Shown in pieces: positions 27,708 to 36,931 of a stretch of 64,000 nt of DNA (position 1 is the stretch's first letter; every line of letters begins with the position of its first letter). Where the stretch lies: assembly GCA_963745675.1 (NCBI GenBank), contig CAVUYM010000027.1, positions 186,001 to 250,000 of the forward strand, read 5' to 3'. This stretch comes from JAUIIK01 sp963745675 (GTDB lineage: Bacteria > Chloroflexota > Chloroflexia > Thermomicrobiales > CFX8). A program made the translations under genes and the position numbers. The notes below the pieces were generated by a model that was not told the DNA's origin, did no database searches, and saw nothing but the letters and a program-made list of their open reading frames with translations.

Positions 27708-29908
27708 TCAGACGCGGAATCCGCCTCGCCACGCATTACTTAGAGAATCTACCGACGCGCGATACCAATCTTCGATTTCTAGGTCCCCGCCACCAACTGT
27801 ACCTATTCGCTCTACATTGATACCCGCGCTAGCGGCGGTCTCAAGAATTTGATTGAGCGATTCTTTCTTCGCACTAACAATTATTCGAGTGGCCGCTTCA
27901 CCGAACAGGATCCGATCCAGCCGATCCGCCGTTCGACGCATTCAGTGACCCAAGGTCGAGCGTCGCTCCGACATTCCCAGCAATAAGCATCTCTGAGATC
28001 GCCACGAGCAAGCCGCCCTCGCTGCAATCATGGGCTGCGTTCACAAGACCAAGACTGATAAGCCGAACGACCAGCTTTTGCAAACTTGATTCCTGCCCGA
28101 GATCAATATCGGGCGGGTCACCTGCGATAGTCTCATGCTGAATTGCGAGAAATTCGCTTGCACCGAGAGTAGCCGTTGTTTCGCCGATCAACAGCAACTC
28201 GTCGCCGGATTCAGCCGCCATTCCGACGTGCTTCTCGACCTGGTCGATGACTCCGATCATTCCAACCACGGGGGTCGGCAAGACCGGAACATCATTCGTC
28301 TCGTTGTACAAACTAACGTTTCCACTTACGACCGGCGTGTTGAGCGCGCGTGCGGCATCAGCCATCCCGGTGATTGCCTGCTCGAGTTGAAAATAGACAT
28401 CAGATTTCTCGGGATTTCCGAAATTCAGACAATTCGTCATCGCTATCGGTGTCGCGCCTGTACAAGCGACGTTTCTGGCCGCCTCGGCCACCGCATGCAT
28501 ACCTCCCTTGAGGGGGTTCAGGAACACATAGCGAGGATTGCAATCCGTTTTCATGGCCAAACCGCGTGATCGTACCTTTTATTCTAATGACCGCGGCATC
28601 ACCCTGATTCGGGGCTAGTACCGTGTTGGAGAGAATCGTGTGATCGTATGTTCTCGTGACCGACTCCCTGGAACAGACGTTCGGTGAAGCGAGTATCTGG
28701 AGGAGCGCGTTGCCGACATCCGCCTTCGAAATATCAGGCAGGACGTCGGGATCGAACGCCCTCAACTCTACGGTTGAGGGATTCTCTATCGCGGTTCGGA
28801 CGTACGTCGGGCATTCGTCGGTGTAAAACGATGCAGGAACATTGGCCACTATATCGCCGTCGTCAAGAATCCGGACCATGCCGTCGTCAGTAACTCGGCC
28901 AACGACGTCGGAATGCAGGTCCCATCGATCGAAGATCTCGCGAACGGCGTCAAGCCCCTCTTCCCGCACGATCACGAGCATGCGCTCCTGGCTCTCGCTG
29001 AGCATTACCTCATACGCGTTCATGCCCGCTTCGCGACGGCTGACTTTCGAGACATCGATTTCGATCCCTACCCCGCCGCTACTGGCGCATTCAACGATCG
29101 AGGATGTCATGCCGGCTGCGCCAAGATCCTGCATAGCGACGACGTAGTCGGTGTCAAGTAGCTCCAGGCAAGCTTCGAGCAACAGCTTTTCTAGAAATGG
29201 ATTGCCGACCTGAACTACGCCACGATGCGATTCTTCGGGATTCTCAACCGAAGCGAAGGTCGCGCCGTGAATGCCGTCTCTGCCCGTATCTGCACCGACG
29301 ACGACGACCAGATTGCCTGGCCCGCTAGCCCTCGCTCGCATGATCATTTCATGCCGGACGATACCGACACACATGGCATTGACAAGTGGATTCGCTGTAT
29401 ACGAGTCGGCGAAGTAAATATCGCCAGCGACGGTCGGGATACCCAGGCAATTGCCGTAGCCACCGATGCCACCGACCACTCCAGATAGCAGGTATCTATT
29501 GCGTGCCGATTCTTGTGGACCAAAATGAAGTGAGTCTAGAAGCGCGACCGGTCGCGCGCCCATGGTGAAAACATCGCGAACGATCCCACCGACGCCGGTA
29601 GCAGCGCCTTCATAAGGTTCGATTGCCGAAGGGTGGTTGTGCGATTCGATCTTGAATGCCGCCCCTAACCCGTCACCTATGTCGACAACTCCGGCGTTTT
29701 CGCCCGGTCCCTGCAGGACTCTGTCGCTCTCATTCGGAAACATCGAGAGTAGAGGTCGCGAGTGCTTGTAGCCGCAATGCTCGCTCCACATCGCACCAAA
29801 CATGCCTAACTCAACCGGGGAAGGATCTCGTACAAGGAGTTCTACGATCTGGTCATATTCCGCCCTCGAGAGCGCGACCTCACGCAATGCCTGTTCAGTG
29901 ACGCTCAC
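27708..29908 (-). CDS. purL: phosphoribosylformylglycinamidine synthase large subunit PurL (two frameshifts)
   Basis: PurL, with PurQ and PurS, converts FGAR to FGAM using ATP and glutamine-derived ammonia. It is the small-type PurL of about 733 residues. It contains MWSEHCGYKHSRPLL, the ATP-site IESHNHPSAIEPYEGAATGVGG, then GLAMKTDCNPRYVFLNP and HDCSEGGLLVA. Two breaks are seen, at about 28567-28571 and 27917-27920, each solved by removing one base (KGTSRGLAMKT; SADRILFGEA). The start GTG overlaps the purQ stop as GTGA. It stands between purQ and purF. Probably functional, with base errors. Confidence 0.9.
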
Positions 29909-30612
29909 GCGGAGACTGCCTCTTTCACATGGGATGCGACGACCGCGCCGAGGATCTTCAATCCTTCATTTCCTCCAAGAATCGCATCAAACGCGCGCTC
30001 AGGATGAGGCATCAGCCCAACGACGTTTCCGGCCAAATTGCAGACCCCGGCGATATTTCCAATCGATCCGTTCGGATTGGACTCGGGAGTTTCAGCTCCA
30101 TATCGATCGGTGTATTTGAAAACTATCTGTTCGTGCCTCTCTAGCTCCGGCAATATATCCGGATCAACATAGTAGCTCCCCTGGCCATGCGCTATCGGGA
30201 GCCTAAGCACTGTGCCCGGATCAATCCCGCGTGTAAAGGCGGATCTATCACTATCAACACGAACATGGATCCAGTCGCAGACGAAACTCAGCGATGAATT
30301 CTTGAGCAACGTCCCAGGAAGAAGCCCGGCCTCCGTCAGAATCTGAAAACCATTGCAGATTCCGAGCACTGGCTTACCGGCATTCGCGAACTCGGTGACG
30401 GCACTCATGATTGGAGAGAAACGCGCAATTGCGCCACCTCTGAGATAGTCTCCGTAACTGAATCCTCCTGGAAGTATCAGCGCATCAAATCCGTCGACAC
30501 TGGTTGACTTATGCCATACCGGCGCTACTTCTTCTTCCAGCCCAATTTCGATGGCGGAAAGTGCATCATGATCGCCATTCGAACCGGGAAAGGTCACGAC
30601 TCCAAATTTCAC
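29905..30612 (-). CDS. purQ: phosphoribosylformylglycinamidine synthase glutaminase subunit
   Basis: This 235-residue class I glutamine amidotransferase feeds ammonia to PurL. The nucleophile is the Cys in GICNGFQIL, the oxyanion strand is LPGGFSYGDYLRGG, and the catalytic His and Glu are in MPHPERAF. Length is standard for stand-alone PurQ. Its TGA overlaps the purL GTG. It follows purS by 33 bases. Confidence 0.95.
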   Translation of the reverse strand: MKFGVVTFPGSNGDHDALSAIEIGLEEEVAPVWHKSTSVDGFDALILPGGFSYGDYLRGGAIARFSPIMSAVTEFANAGKPVLGICNGFQILTEAGLLPGTLLKNSSLSFVCDWIHVRVDSDRSAFTRGIDPGTVLRLPIAHGQGSYYVDPDILPELERHEQIVFKYTDRYGAETPESNPNGSIGNIAGVCNLAGNVVGLMPHPERAFDAILGGNEGLKILGAVVASHVKEAVSA

Positions 30613-30645
30613 CGTATTACGACCTTTCAGGTCTTGTGCCGTGCA

Positions 30646-30915
30646 TTAGCGTCTCTGGGATATGTCTACTCGATATTCTTCGATGACGGTGTTACACAGC
30701 AACCGCTCGCACATCTCACTGACCTGCTTAAAGGCTTCCTCTTCTGAGATCGCGTTGACTTGCAACTGCATGTATTTTCCGGATCGAACTTCTGAAACCC
30801 CGGCATAACCCAGATTATGAAGACCGTTTCGGATCTCAATGCCCTCAGGGTCGTTAACTAGCCGCTTCAATGTTACAAATACGTCCGCATGATACGCCTG
30901 CTCAGTGGCAGTCAC
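30646..30915 (-). CDS. purS: phosphoribosylformylglycinamidine synthase subunit PurS
   Basis: An 89-residue small subunit that bridges PurL and PurQ. It shows the family pattern: VFVTLKRLVNDPEGIEI at the N-terminus, GYAGVSEVRSGKYMQL in the middle and LLCNTVIEEYRVDI at the end. Its presence confirms the three-subunit PurLQS enzyme of Gram-positive and Chloroflexota-like bacteria. The start overlaps the purC stop by four bases. Confidence 0.95.
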   Translation of the reverse strand: MTATEQAYHADVFVTLKRLVNDPEGIEIRNGLHNLGYAGVSEVRSGKYMQLQVNAISEEEAFKQVSEMCERLLCNTVIEEYRVDISQRR

Positions 30916-31805
30916 TCCGGCAGAGCCTCTCCAGTAATGCGCTCAAATGCTTCAAGGTATCGAGCCGCCGTACCATCGACGACTTCGGCTGGCAGCGGCG
31001 GTGCAGGAGGATTACGATCCCATCCCGACGCAATCAGCCAGTCACGCACAAACTGCTTGTCGAAACTGTCCTGCGCCCGTCCAGGTTCGTATTCAGCAGC
31101 ATCCCAGTAGCGTGAACTGTCTGGAGTGAGTGCTTCGTCTATGAGAAAGAGCTCGTCTCCCACAAATCCAAATTCGAACTTCGTATCGGCAAGGATGAGT
31201 CCCCGTTCACCTGCAACCGAGGACGCAAATTCATAGAGCTTCATCGTCGCGTCGATAGCTTGGCGGGTAATCTTCTCGCCGACTATTTCCTTCATCTGAG
31301 CAATTGAAATGTTTTCGTCGTGACCGGATTCCGCCTTCGTGGCTGGTGTGAAGATCGGTTCCGGCAGGCGGGCACTCTCAACAAGGCCAGATTCCAAACG
31401 CTGGCCGCAAACGGTTCCGTGTTGCGAATACTCGACCCAGGCCGAACCTGAAAGGTAGCCGCGAACGACACACTCGATATCAATTCGATTCGCCTTCCGT
31501 ACGATCATGAAGCGATCGCGAAGGACTTCGAGGTGCGGCTGAAGCGCGTCTGGCAGGTCATCGACGTGGCTACTAACGAGATGGTTTGGGATGATATGGC
31601 GCGTCTTATCGAACCAGTAGACCGAAAGTTGTGTGAGTACACGCCCTTTGTTCGGGATCCCGTCCGGAAGAATGACGTCGAAGGCCGAAATGCGGTCCGA
31701 CGCGACCATCAGGAGCTTGTCACCGAGCTCATATGTATCCCGCACCTTGCCGGAATGAAATCGCGGCAATTGGGATATGTTGATCTCACGCAGAGGCACC
31801 GCCAC
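30912..31805 (-). CDS. purC: phosphoribosylaminoimidazole-succinocarboxamide synthase
   Basis: This 297-residue SAICAR synthetase condenses CAIR with aspartate using ATP. Family blocks visible are HSGKVRDTYELGDKLLMVASDRISAFD, IECVVRGYLSGSAW, and ADTKFEFG with the ATP/metal segment LIDEALTPDSSRYW. Length matches the longer PurC type. It is packed against purB (adjacent codons) and purS (four-base overlap) in the pur cluster. Confidence 0.95.
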   Translation of the reverse strand: MAVPLREINISQLPRFHSGKVRDTYELGDKLLMVASDRISAFDVILPDGIPNKGRVLTQLSVYWFDKTRHIIPNHLVSSHVDDLPDALQPHLEVLRDRFMIVRKANRIDIECVVRGYLSGSAWVEYSQHGTVCGQRLESGLVESARLPEPIFTPATKAESGHDENISIAQMKEIVGEKITRQAIDATMKLYEFASSVAGERGLILADTKFEFGFVGDELFLIDEALTPDSSRYWDAAEYEPGRAQDSFDKQFVRDWLIASGWDRNPPAPPLPAEVVDGTAARYLEAFERITGEALPE

Positions 31806-33121
31806 TATAAATCTCCCGCAACTGCCGGCTGCATCAAGCCCAGCCGTTCGAAAGCCACGTCGATATGGCGCAGATGGTACTCGTAGTCGAAAAGGCCATC
31901 TATGCTATCCCGGCCCAGCGCTGCGACCACCGTTTCATCATTCTTGAGCTCATCGCGCAGGTGGCCGCCATCGTCCCAAACTTTCAGCGCGTACTTCTGC
32001 ACGAGTTTGTAAGCCTCCTGACGATCGAAACCATGTTCAATCAGTTCGAGCATCACTCGTTGAGAAAAAATCGCTCCGCCAGTGGCTTCGACATTTGCGC
32101 GCATCTTTTCGACATCGATTGCCCAGTTCGAGACCAGATTTGCGAACTCCACCAGCATGAAATGCACCAGGCTACTCGCATCTGGAAATAGCATGCGCTC
32201 TACAGATGAATTTGAAATGTCACGCTCGTGCCAGAGCGGAACGTTTTCGAGAGCAGGAATCGTGTAACCCCGCATCAAACGGGCCAGGCCGCTCAGTCTT
32301 TCGCTCTCGTGCGGATTTCGTTTGTGAGGCATTGCCGACGACCCCTGGTTGCCGCGATCGAATTTCTCTTCCAGCTCCCGAACCTCGGTTCGTGCCAGGT
32401 GTCGGATTTCGGTCGCAAACTTGTCGATGGACGATGCGACCAATGCCAGCGCCAGAATGAACTCGGCGTGGCGGTCGCGTTGCACGACCTGATTCGAGAC
32501 CGGCGCCGTCGAAAGTCCGAGGCGCTCGCAGACTTCTTCTTCAAGATCTGGCGGCACATTCGCGTGCGTACCCACCGCTCCTGAGATCTTTCCTACGGAG
32601 ATGCTCGCACGGGCGGCGTCGATCCTTCGGCGCGAGCGGCGAAGTTCGTCATACCAGATCGCCAGCTTGAATCCGAAGGTAGTAGGTTCTGCGTGCACCC
32701 CATGGGTGCGCCCGATCGTCAGTGTCCGGCGATGCTTGATTGCCTGTTCCCCGACCGCCTCAATCGCCGAGTCAAGGGCCTTCAAAATCAAATTCGCCGC
32801 GTCGACAGCTTGGAGCGCGAGCGCAGTGTCGATGACATCTGAGCTCGTTAGTCCTAAGTGGATGAAGCGTGAAGAATCGCCGACCGTTTCCCCTGTCGCG
32901 CGCAAAAAAGCGATGACATCGTGATCCGTCTCTTCTTCTATTTCCTTCATCCTTGCAAGGTCGACAGTGGCCTTGCGAATTCGAGCCATATCTTCAGCAG
33001 GGATTGACCCGCGGTTGGACCAGGCTTCGCACACAGCGATCTCGACATCGAGCCATCGATCGATCTTGTGCTGTTCGCTCCATACCGCAGCCATCTCAGG
33101 CAAGGTGTAGCGATCGATCAC
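31805..33121 (-). CDS. purB: adenylosuccinate lyase
   Basis: This 438-residue lyase acts twice in purine synthesis, splitting SAICAR and adenylosuccinate. It carries RATGETVGDSSRFIHLGLTSSD, the catalytic-His segment RTHGVHAEPTTFG, and the fumarase-superfamily signature GSSAMPHKRNPHESE. The initiator is GTG 33119-33121 with GGAGG about seven bases upstream. It is the first gene of the minus-strand pur-gcv run, so the operon promoter should lie at 33122-33400. A short upstream ORF (33118-33312) overlaps the start as GTGA. Confidence 0.95.
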   Translation of the reverse strand: MIDRYTLPEMAAVWSEQHKIDRWLDVEIAVCEAWSNRGSIPAEDMARIRKATVDLARMKEIEEETDHDVIAFLRATGETVGDSSRFIHLGLTSSDVIDTALALQAVDAANLILKALDSAIEAVGEQAIKHRRTLTIGRTHGVHAEPTTFGFKLAIWYDELRRSRRRIDAARASISVGKISGAVGTHANVPPDLEEEVCERLGLSTAPVSNQVVQRDRHAEFILALALVASSIDKFATEIRHLARTEVRELEEKFDRGNQGSSAMPHKRNPHESERLSGLARLMRGYTIPALENVPLWHERDISNSSVERMLFPDASSLVHFMLVEFANLVSNWAIDVEKMRANVEATGGAIFSQRVMLELIEHGFDRQEAYKLVQKYALKVWDDGGHLRDELKNDETVVAALGRDSIDGLFDYEYHLRHIDVAFERLGLMQPAVAGDL

Positions 33122-33312
33122 GTTGACCTCCAGATTGCCGAGTGCCTATTCAAGTCATTATCTTCGTCGTTGCGGACTGATTGGGTGTAGCGTTTTGCTG
33201 CCCGAATACTTCGTACCGGGCCAATGTTACCGGGTGAAGCCAGGAGCGCTGAAGACATTTCACCGCCGAAGTGCGTTCCGGTAGCCGCCGTTGGAAAGTA
33301 TACATCAGCCAA
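33118..33312 (-). CDS. short ORF upstream of and overlapping purB
   Basis: The 64-residue ORF contains TGTHFGGEMSSALLASPG and a basic C-terminal half, and I recognise no family. Its TGA overlaps the purB GTG by four bases, the same coupling used by several gene pairs here, and the purB ribosome site lies inside it. This may be a real leader gene or coincidence in a leader RNA. Confidence 0.25.
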   Translation of the reverse strand: MADVYFPTAATGTHFGGEMSSALLASPGNIGPVRSIRAAKRYTQSVRNDEDNDLNRHSAIWRST

Positions 33313-33381
33313 CGGACCCTTCGTGCTTGCATAGTGTACGAATGCAGTCTTGCGAAGGCGAAGTCATTTCAATGCCTTCGG

Positions 33382-33410
33382 TTGCGTCCAACATCGGGAG
33401 CGACTATAGT
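33382..33410 (+). promoter_or_regulatory. sigma-70-type promoter for the glmS ribozyme transcript
   Basis: TTGCGT (33382-33387) and TATAGT (33405-33410) are spaced by 17 bases. Transcription from about 33417 would leave some 53 bases of leader ahead of the ribozyme cleavage site at 33469/33470. Confidence 0.45.
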
Positions 33411-33469
33411 AACGATTGTCCTGGATGAATCGGAATTGTTTCGGTTGTTCATGTGTCTTTGTCTTTGTA

Positions 33470-33612
33470 GCGCCCGGACTCGCCAGAGGAGAGCGAGTTG
33501 ACGAGGTGGAGGCTTATCGAATCATTCGGCGGGTAGCCTCCCGGCTCCGGCACAGTCGCAAGTAATCGCCCAAATCGTTGGAGTGATCCGGCGGACAAAT
33601 GGCGATTATAGG
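33470..33612 (+). ncRNA. glmS ribozyme (glucosamine-6-phosphate-activated self-cleaving RNA)
   Basis: The stretch follows the glmS ribozyme consensus closely. It opens with A|GCGCC at the cleavage site (33469|33470), then a P1 hairpin ACTCGC...GCGAGT (33478-33483 with 33493-33498). The conserved core TTGACGAGGTGG and CTTATCGA follow, then TTCGGCGG (33525-33532), GCCTCCCGG (33536-33544), GCAAG, and finally GGACAAA. The long helix TAATCGCC (33563-33570) pairs with GGCGATTA (33601-33608). It lies 88 bases upstream of glmS on the same strand, as in known cases. When glucosamine-6-phosphate accumulates, the RNA cuts itself and the glmS mRNA is degraded. The minus-strand ORF over this region is a shadow. 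Confidence 0.93.
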
Positions 33613-33700
33613 TGCCAGCTTCCGTATCCATTCCAGGCAAATCTACAACTGAATTGAGATCGCATCCTGCGTCAGCGCGGATGTGAATGGATGGTGCTAT

Positions 33701-35478
33701 ATGTGTGGAATCTTCGGCTACGTCGGCGTCCCTAAAGATACCGGCGAGATGGTCCTCGACGCCCTTCGCAAGCTCGAATATCGTGGCTACGACTCATGGG
33801 GCGTCGGAGTCGGTGTAAATGGGCACATTGAAATCGAAAAGCAGATCGGGAAAATTGGCGCTTCCGTTCTCGATCTACCTCTCTCGGAGATTGGTTTTGG
33901 TCATACCCGCTGGGCAACGCATGGCGGCGTAACCCAGGCGAACGCGCATCCCCATGTTGACCCATCAGGACGAATCGCCGTCATTCATAACGGGATCATT
34001 GAGAATTTTCTATCGCTTCGCGCTCAGATTGAGGCCTCAGGCGGAAACGTTACTCAGCGAGACTGACACCGAGGTCGTCGTCCATCTCGTCGCAGCTCAA
34101 CTCAAGGGTTCACATGACCGCTATAGAACCGTCGAGGTCATAGGAAATGTCTTTCGCCAACTACAGGGATTCAACGCTATCATCGTCCTCGACCGGACGA
34201 CAGACACACTAACGGCCGTCAAAAATGTTTCGCCCCTGGTCATCGGAACCGGCGATGACGGTAGCTTATGTCGCCTCCGACCAGCTTGCCCTCGCCGATC
34301 TGGCCAACCGAATTTCCTTCTTAGAGGACCGCCAGATAGTCCAACTCTCGTCCGATGGTGCTCGGGCATACGATCTCGAATCCCTTCGTAGTCTCGAAAT
34401 GGACTGGCGCGAACCAACGGTCAAGAGCTACTCGACCGAGCTATCCGGCTATCCAGACTTTCTTCTGAAGGAGATTCATGCCCAACCCGCTGTTATCCGG
34501 CGAGTTGCGACGGAACTAGCTGGTGAAGCTGATCTGCTTGCTGATGAAATTCGCAATTCCTATGGCTCGTTCCTACTCGGTTGTGGAACCGCCAGTTACG
34601 CCGCGCTCACCGGAAGCTATCTCTTTTCCAGAATCGCCAAACGACATGTAAATTTCGTCATAGGAAGCGAATTCGCATATCAGGAACATTTCCTGACAAA
34701 TCGATCGCTCGTATGCGCGCTTTCCCAGAGCGGCGAGACGATCGACATCATTCAGTCCGTTCTGAGCAGTCGCGAGCGAGGAGCTCGCATCGCTGCACTC
34801 GTCAACGTAGAGGGTTCTACGCTCGACCGAATGGCCGATTTTAGTATCCATTTGAAAGCGGGTCCCGAACTCTCTGTTCTCTCGACCAAAGCCTATTCAG
34901 CAAAGGTCGCCCTGCTTCTAATGGCTGCATACTCACTAGACAATCGTAGATCTGAGGCTGAAGATCTTCTTCTGCGCGCAGCAGACGCTATCGAGGAGAG
35001 TCTGCACCCGGATGCGACCGATCGAATCCGCGGCCTTGCGGCTCGTTTTCGCGTTTCCCGAAGCCTGTTCGCGATTGGGCGAGGCCTGAGCTATCCGACT
35101 GCATTGGAAGCTGCCCTGAAGATCAAAGAAGTCTCCTACATCCATGCGGAAGGCTTTGCCGGCGGAGAACTCAAACATGGCGTCATAGCACTGATCGAAG
35201 AGGGCACGCCCTGCCTCGTCTTCGCCCCGGAGGATGAAACCTACACGGACATCATTTCTGGAGCTACAGAGCTCAAAAGTCGTGGCGCATACATCGTTGG
35301 GATATCGTCTCGAAACGATCCAATATTTGATGTCCACATTCCGATAGCAGCAGTTGGAAATGCCAGCCCGCTTGTGTCCGTCGTGCCAGCTCAGATACTC
35401 GGTCGTGAACTCGCTTTGGCGCGCGGCCTCGACCCGGACAAGCCTCGCAATCTGGCGAAGAGTGTGACGGTGAAATAG
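33701..35478 (+). CDS. glmS: glutamine-fructose-6-phosphate aminotransferase (two frameshifts)
   Basis: GlmS makes glucosamine-6-phosphate, the entry to peptidoglycan and other amino sugars. The N-terminal Cys of MCGIFGYVG is the glutaminase nucleophile, and RWATHG, the NGIIEN strand and SETDTE follow. Two SIS domains have CGTASYAA, CALSQSGETID, STKAYSAKV and EGFAGGELKHG, and the C-terminus ends KPRNLAKSVTVK. The frame breaks at 34045-34047 (extra A in AAA) and at 34266-34267 (extra T). Corrected length is about 592 residues. ATG 33701 exposes Cys after Met removal, as required. It is controlled by the ribozyme just upstream. Confidence 0.93.
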
Positions 35479-35480
35479 CA

Positions 35481-36248
35481 GTGATCATCGACACACACTG
35501 CCATCTGGATTTCCCTCAATTCGACGGTGATCGTAGCGAAGTCCTGGCGCGAGCCGCGACCGGTGGCATAGCAGGCATCATTCTGATCGGTATCGATCCA
35601 AGAAGTTGGAAAGCGACTTCCGAGTTCGATGCGGGACCCGTCAAGTGCTGGAGAACCGTCGGGGTGCATCCAAACTCCGTCGCGTCGCTCTGGAACGCCG
35701 ATCTGTTGAATCTGTTGCGCAAAGAAGCAAACACCGGCGAACTCGTCGGAATCGGCGAGACGGGTATCGATTTGTTTCGCTCGCGAGAAAGTCGCGATCT
35801 CCAGATTCAAGCGTTCGACGCCCATCTGAAGCTTTCACAGGATCTTGAACTGCCGATCGTTATTCACCAGCGCAATGCCGAAGAGGAAGTGCTAGACGTT
35901 CTACGTGGTTACGGAAATGTCAAAGGTGTAATGCACTGTTTTGGCGGCGATTGGCGATTCGCTCAGCAATGCCTCGAGCTCGGATTGCACCTTGGAATCG
36001 GAGGAGTCGCGACCTTCAAGAATTCAAAAGCCACCCGCAGTGCCATAGAACGCATCCCCGCCGATCGAATCCTCCTCGAAACGGATGCACCGTATCTCGC
36101 TCCCCAAGCGGTTCGAGGTAAGCGAAACGAGCCTGCGTATTTACGCCATGTCGTGGAAGTGATTGCAACCTGTAGAGGAATCTCAGCTTCTGACGTCGAG
36201 GATTTGACGACAAGCAATGCCTCCGAGTTGTTTGGCCTTAGCTTGTGA
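35481..36248 (+). CDS. tatD: TatD-family metal-dependent hydrolase
   Basis: This 255-residue TIM-barrel amidohydrolase-like protein of the TatD DNase family has IIDTHCHLDFP at the start (HxH metal site), GETGIDLF, the HQRNAEEE and MHCFGG segments, and LLETDAPYLAP. TatD proteins have 3'-5' exonuclease or D-aminoacyl-tRNA deacylase activity in different bacteria. GTG 35481 follows glmS by two bases. The TGA overlaps the next gene's GTG as GTGA, so glmS-tatD-rdgB are one transcript. Confidence 0.9.
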   Translation: MIIDTHCHLDFPQFDGDRSEVLARAATGGIAGIILIGIDPRSWKATSEFDAGPVKCWRTVGVHPNSVASLWNADLLNLLRKEANTGELVGIGETGIDLFRSRESRDLQIQAFDAHLKLSQDLELPIVIHQRNAEEEVLDVLRGYGNVKGVMHCFGGDWRFAQQCLELGLHLGIGGVATFKNSKATRSAIERIPADRILLETDAPYLAPQAVRGKRNEPAYLRHVVEVIATCRGISASDVEDLTTSNASELFGLSL

Positions 36249-36931
36249 ATCAACTAAATAAGGCCAAGACAAGGTCCGAAATCCTCGTCGCGACTTCGAA
36301 TGCAGGCAAGTTGCGCGAACTGAAAGCAATTTTGCCCTCGTCGACGACGCTCTTGTCATTTTCCGATTTCGGCCTCGAAAGCCCGGAAGAAACAGGACGG
36401 TCGTTCATGGACAACGCACTCATTAAGGCTGAGTATGCAAGTAAAGCAACGAGCAAGGCCGCGTTGGCCGACGACTCCGGCCTCGAGGTTGACGCGCTCG
36501 CTGGACGTCCAGGGGTGATGTCAGCGAGGTTTGCCGGGTCAGCCGCGAGCGACGAGGAAAACAATCTGAAACTCGTTGAACTAGTCTCAAAAGTTCCGGA
36601 GACCGAGCGTTATGCAAAGTTCGTTTGCGCCGTCGCCTTTCGCGCTTCAGATGGCTTTCTGTTAACGGCGGTAGGTGGCATCACCGGTAAAATCGTTCTC
36701 AGTCCAAGAGGCAACAGTGGATTTGGGTACGATCCCTTTTTTGAGATCGCTGACGCTAACGCAGGCGAATTTAACGGGCGAACCATGGCCGAACTGACAC
36801 TCGAACAAAAGAGCGGAGTCTCGCATCGGCGACGCGCTTTCGATAATCTCCTGCAACGCGCACGCGCCGCTTCCGAAACTCATCCCAGTGTCAGACTTCT
36901 ACACGAACGGATCGAGGAGGCATCTTCCTGA
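36245..36931 (+). CDS. rdgB: XTP/dITP diphosphatase (RdgB/HAM1)
   Basis: This 228-residue pyrophosphatase removes ITP, dITP and XTP from nucleotide pools. Characteristic segments are ILVATSNAGKLRELKAIL, the ALADDSGLEVDAL catalytic acid block, GVMSARFAG, and GNSGFGYDPFF. The extra 30 or so C-terminal residues after SHRRRAF are helical and variable. The GTG start overlaps the tatD stop (GTGA). It overlaps the following Mur-ligase-like gene by one base. A pool-cleaning role matches the MazG-type protein at 14 kb. Confidence 0.93.
   Translation: MNQLNKAKTRSEILVATSNAGKLRELKAILPSSTTLLSFSDFGLESPEETGRSFMDNALIKAEYASKATSKAALADDSGLEVDALAGRPGVMSARFAGSAASDEENNLKLVELVSKVPETERYAKFVCAVAFRASDGFLLTAVGGITGKIVLSPRGNSGFGYDPFFEIADANAGEFNGRTMAELTLEQKSGVSHRRRAFDNLLQRARAASETHPSVRLLHERIEEASS

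Noticed and set aside
33449..33640. Minus-strand ORF of 63 residues upstream of glmS
   Set aside because: It covers the glmS ribozyme. Its apparent conservation is that of the RNA, not a protein.
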